DNA of 64,000 bases from positions 62,001-126,000 of the forward strand of contig WGMX01000034.1 in assembly GCA_016124855.1 (NCBI GenBank), in the 5' to 3' direction. This document shows, in pieces, positions 62,074 to 64,000 of the stretch. The translations under genes were made by a program, and so were the position numbers. Source of the stretch: Anaerolineaceae bacterium (lineage in GTDB: Bacteria; Chloroflexota; Anaerolineae; Aggregatilineales; Phototrophicaceae). The notes beneath the pieces were generated by a model. That model was not told where the DNA came from. It made no database searches and saw only the letters and a program-made list of their open reading frames with translations. Numbering within the stretch: the first letter of the stretch is position 1; every line of letters starts with the position of its first letter.

Positions 62074-62874
62074 TTATTGAGTGGCTGTGATGCCACCATC
62101 CAAATAAAGCGTTTGTCCCGTAATGAAGTTTGATGCTGGCGACACTAGAAAAAGTATTGCCTGCATCACATCGTCTGGCTCTGCTATACGGCCCAATGGT
62201 ATGCGTGCAGTCAGCGCATCGTAAAACTGCGGATCAGCTAACATAGCCGCAACTTGATCAGTTCGAACGAATGTCGGCGCTACGACATTGACGTTAATGT
62301 TATCCGGCGCAAGTTCAGCCGCAAGCTGCTTGCACATTGTTCCAAGCCCACCTTTGGCTGCACAGTAAGCTGCATAACCACGTCCACGTAAACCGAGCTG
62401 TGTCCGAACTGATCCCAAGTGAACCTGCTTACCGCCCTGCTTTTGCGCCACCATATGCTTGGCAGCAGCCTGCGCCAGAAAGAAAGCTGATTTTAGATTG
62501 GCAGAATAAACCAGATCGAAGTTTTCTTCGGTCACATCTAACAACTTTTCTTCGCGGTTTAGGCCAACGCAGTTCACCAAAATATCAATGCGTCCAAAGT
62601 GGCTAACGGAATCTTCAACAACGCGCCGGACTTCTGAAAGGTCACCCGCATCAAACGAAACAGGGTATGCTTCGCATCCGTTATCATTAAGTGATTTTGC
62701 CAACCTGTCTGCACGGTCAGCACTACGTCCAGCAACCACTACTTTTGCGCCCACTGCCGATAATCCACGACAGACTGCTTCACCAATTCCACCATAACCA
62801 CCTGTCACCAGAGCTACCTTGCCATCCAGTCGAAACAACCTGTCTAACAGGGCAGGAGTTTGGCCATTTAACAT
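62074..62874 (-). CDS. Short-chain dehydrogenase/reductase (gluconate/glucose dehydrogenase-like)
   Basis: A 266-aa classical SDR. Cofactor motif TGGYGGIGEAV, an Arg at the end of strand two (AGRSADRADR) suggesting NADP preference, catalytic Ser in VHLGSVRT and YAAYCAAKGG for Tyr and Lys. The C-terminal FITGQTLYLDGG is typical. Its ATG lies 12 bases after the luciferase-like gene stop. Gluconate 5-dehydrogenase or a 2-deoxy-sugar-acid dehydrogenase is possible; substrate not proven. Confidence 0.88.
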   Translation of the reverse strand: MLNGQTPALLDRLFRLDGKVALVTGGYGGIGEAVCRGLSAVGAKVVVAGRSADRADRLAKSLNDNGCEAYPVSFDAGDLSEVRRVVEDSVSHFGRIDILVNCVGLNREEKLLDVTEENFDLVYSANLKSAFFLAQAAAKHMVAQKQGGKQVHLGSVRTQLGLRGRGYAAYCAAKGGLGTMCKQLAAELAPDNINVNVVAPTFVRTDQVAAMLADPQFYDALTARIPLGRIAEPDDVMQAILFLVSPASNFITGQTLYLDGGITATQ

Positions 62875-62886
62875 GAAAATCTCCTC

Positions 62887-63939
62887 TTATTGACTCGACT
62901 TGAATACCGGCGCAACCTGCTCACTAAACAATCTCATTCCATCAATGTTAGGCGCATCCATAAACCACAGCATAAAATGCGATATGCCCAACGCAATATA
63001 ATTCTGCATCTGGCTTTTAACTTCATCAGGCGTTCCAACTAATCCGGTATCGGTCAGGTAATGCGGATATTCATTGCTCTCGCCGCTGACAAACGCGCGG
63101 AAATCAGCATCCTGTGGCACATCCATTCCGGATGGTGTGAGGGCTAACATCGCCTTCACTTTCTCGCGCACAGCCTCGCGGGTTGGAGCGACCAGAATTT
63201 GAACCTCGTAACTAATTTCGAGTTCGTTGAAGTCGCGGTTAAGCTTCTGGCAAGCGGCCTTCAATGAATTTAGACGCTGGTTCATGGTGGTCAAGCCAAC
63301 AGGTACGCTGTTCCAGCCTTGCCCCCAGCGTGCAACTGCATCAAAGGTAATGGGATTGGCTTCACCGAACCAAATCGGCGGATGCGGTTGGGTGAAAGGT
63401 GGCGGCGTACAAACAGCAGCTTTGACATGATGGAAACGTCCGTCAAAGGTCAGTGGATTAGCCTCGCTGGTTTCCCAAAGTTTGAGCGTCAGTTCCAATC
63501 CTTCTAAGAAATCCGCCATCCGTTCTTCGACATTCTCGGGATAGTTCAGTCCGTAGGCTTGATGCTCCCCAATTCGCGTTCCAGTATCAGCAAAGTAGAT
63601 AAATCGTCCACCAGAGATTTGATCGAGCGTGGCGATCATCTTAGCAGCGACCGACGGATAACGAAAAAAATGTCCTTGATGGATAATTCCAAGTTTCGAA
63701 TGAGAAGTTGCTCCAGCAATTGCAGAAAGCGTTGTCCAACCTTCCATAATGGCCTGATCTTTACCTAACATCAAGTGATCCGCGACCCAAATGGAATCAT
63801 AGCCGAGTTCATCAGCTGTTTTAGCCGTTTGCATTGCCGTCTTGATGTCGAGTGTCGGGAAGTTCGGTGTACGAAACAATCCGCCGCCCGGCAATGCGAA
63901 AATCGGGACACAGTAACCAAATTGAATAGGATGCGACAT
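62887..63939 (-). CDS. LLM-class flavin-dependent oxidoreductase (luciferase-like)
   Basis: A 350-aa flavin- or F420-dependent monooxygenase/dehydrogenase of the luciferase-like superfamily, TIM-barrel type. Visible: YDSIWVADHLM (N-terminal hallmark), a GRFIYFADTGTRIGE segment and TQPHPPIWFGEANPITF. The frame opens at 63975, but the ATG at 63939 has GAGGTCACC upstream and fits the family start. It is followed at 12 bases by the SDR gene and probably shares its transcript. Substrate unknown. Confidence 0.88.
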   Translation of the reverse strand: MSHPIQFGYCVPIFALPGGGLFRTPNFPTLDIKTAMQTAKTADELGYDSIWVADHLMLGKDQAIMEGWTTLSAIAGATSHSKLGIIHQGHFFRYPSVAAKMIATLDQISGGRFIYFADTGTRIGEHQAYGLNYPENVEERMADFLEGLELTLKLWETSEANPLTFDGRFHHVKAAVCTPPPFTQPHPPIWFGEANPITFDAVARWGQGWNSVPVGLTTMNQRLNSLKAACQKLNRDFNELEISYEVQILVAPTREAVREKVKAMLALTPSGMDVPQDADFRAFVSGESNEYPHYLTDTGLVGTPDEVKSQMQNYIALGISHFMLWFMDAPNIDGMRLFSEQVAPVFKSSQ

Positions 63940-64000
63940 GTTGTTAGGTGACCTCGTATTGCAGCGGGTCACCATGCAGGTGACGATAGATATTCAAAAA

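Noticed and set aside
62049..62090. 13-codon ORF with strong GGGAGGTG site on the plus strand
   Set aside because: It runs into the 3' end of the SDR gene on the other strand and is too short to support. Chance is likely.
1..64000. CRISPR arrays, tRNA, rRNA, insertion sequences or phage genes
   Set aside because: No evenly spaced direct-repeat array, tRNA-like cloverleaf, rRNA stretch or transposase/integrase gene was seen by eye on either strand.

Overview
The window looks like a chromosomal segment of a free-living, saprophytic bacterium, most probably a member of the Chloroflexota. The reasons are an Rv3377c/Rv3378c-type diterpene gene pair otherwise known to me from Herpetosiphon, a two-propeller extracellular sensor kinase, many sugar ABC importers, and short palindromic intergenic repeats of a kind common in Anaerolineae-like genomes. 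This assignment is an inference; there is no rRNA or other phylogenetic marker here. I see no tRNA, rRNA, CRISPR array, insertion sequence or phage gene.

Layout. (1) 126-9838, minus strand: one tightly packed surface-glycan operon. It makes a CDP-activated, probably C-methyl-branched deoxysugar (rfbF, rfbG, a sugar C-methyltransferase, a 3,5-epimerase) and carries tailoring genes (PhyH-type dioxygenase, methyltransferase, GNAT, WbqC, CmcI-like protein, DegT aminotransferase, GT2). A divergent flippase lies at 10111. (2) 11569-17585, plus strand: a CocE/NonD hydrolase, a two-subunit GMC (gluconate-dehydrogenase-like) oxidoreductase, and two zinc alcohol/polyol dehydrogenases. (3) 18224-23299, plus strand: an Rbs-type sugar importer followed by a xylulokinase-like FGGY kinase. 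With the polyol dehydrogenases this reads as polyol/pentose catabolism. (4) 23302-37005: a hexuronate/pectin-oligosaccharide region. It has glucuronate isomerase, a Gfo/Idh protein, a YesL-like protein, a family-1 sugar importer without its own ATPase, a GntR regulator with a perfect 18-bp operator, a DapA-like lyase, an old-yellow-enzyme-type oxidoreductase, two more Gfo/Idh dehydrogenases and an oligogalacturonate lyase (PL22). (5) 37252-42415: a 1360-residue, 14-blade hybrid sensor kinase and a receiver-kinase partner. (6) 42912-50616: a hypothetical protein, cytosine deaminase, a BMP-type nucleoside importer and aldose 1-epimerase. (7) 50697-51662: an extended SDR. (8) 51659-56419, minus strand: class II diterpene cyclase, STAS-like protein, Rv3378c-like diterpene synthase, ABC ATPase and ABC permease. 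(9) 56992-61922, minus strand: two VWA proteins, DUF58, MoxR and an HtrA-like protease. (10) 62074-63939, minus strand: an SDR and a luciferase-like monooxygenase.

The most exciting item is the five-gene diterpenoid operon. The cyclase carries the DxDD and SxxYDTxW signatures. The second enzyme aligns with mycobacterial tuberculosinol/tuberculosinyl-adenosine synthase but appears to have lost the catalytic aspartate. A small STAS-like protein and an ABC exporter are built into the same transcript. Further points of interest are a ~150-bp direct repeat at 17931 and 42676, a family of small palindromic repeats, and a pectin cluster that pairs a PL22 lyase with enoate-reductase and aldolase-type enzymes while the classical KduI/KduD genes are not seen.
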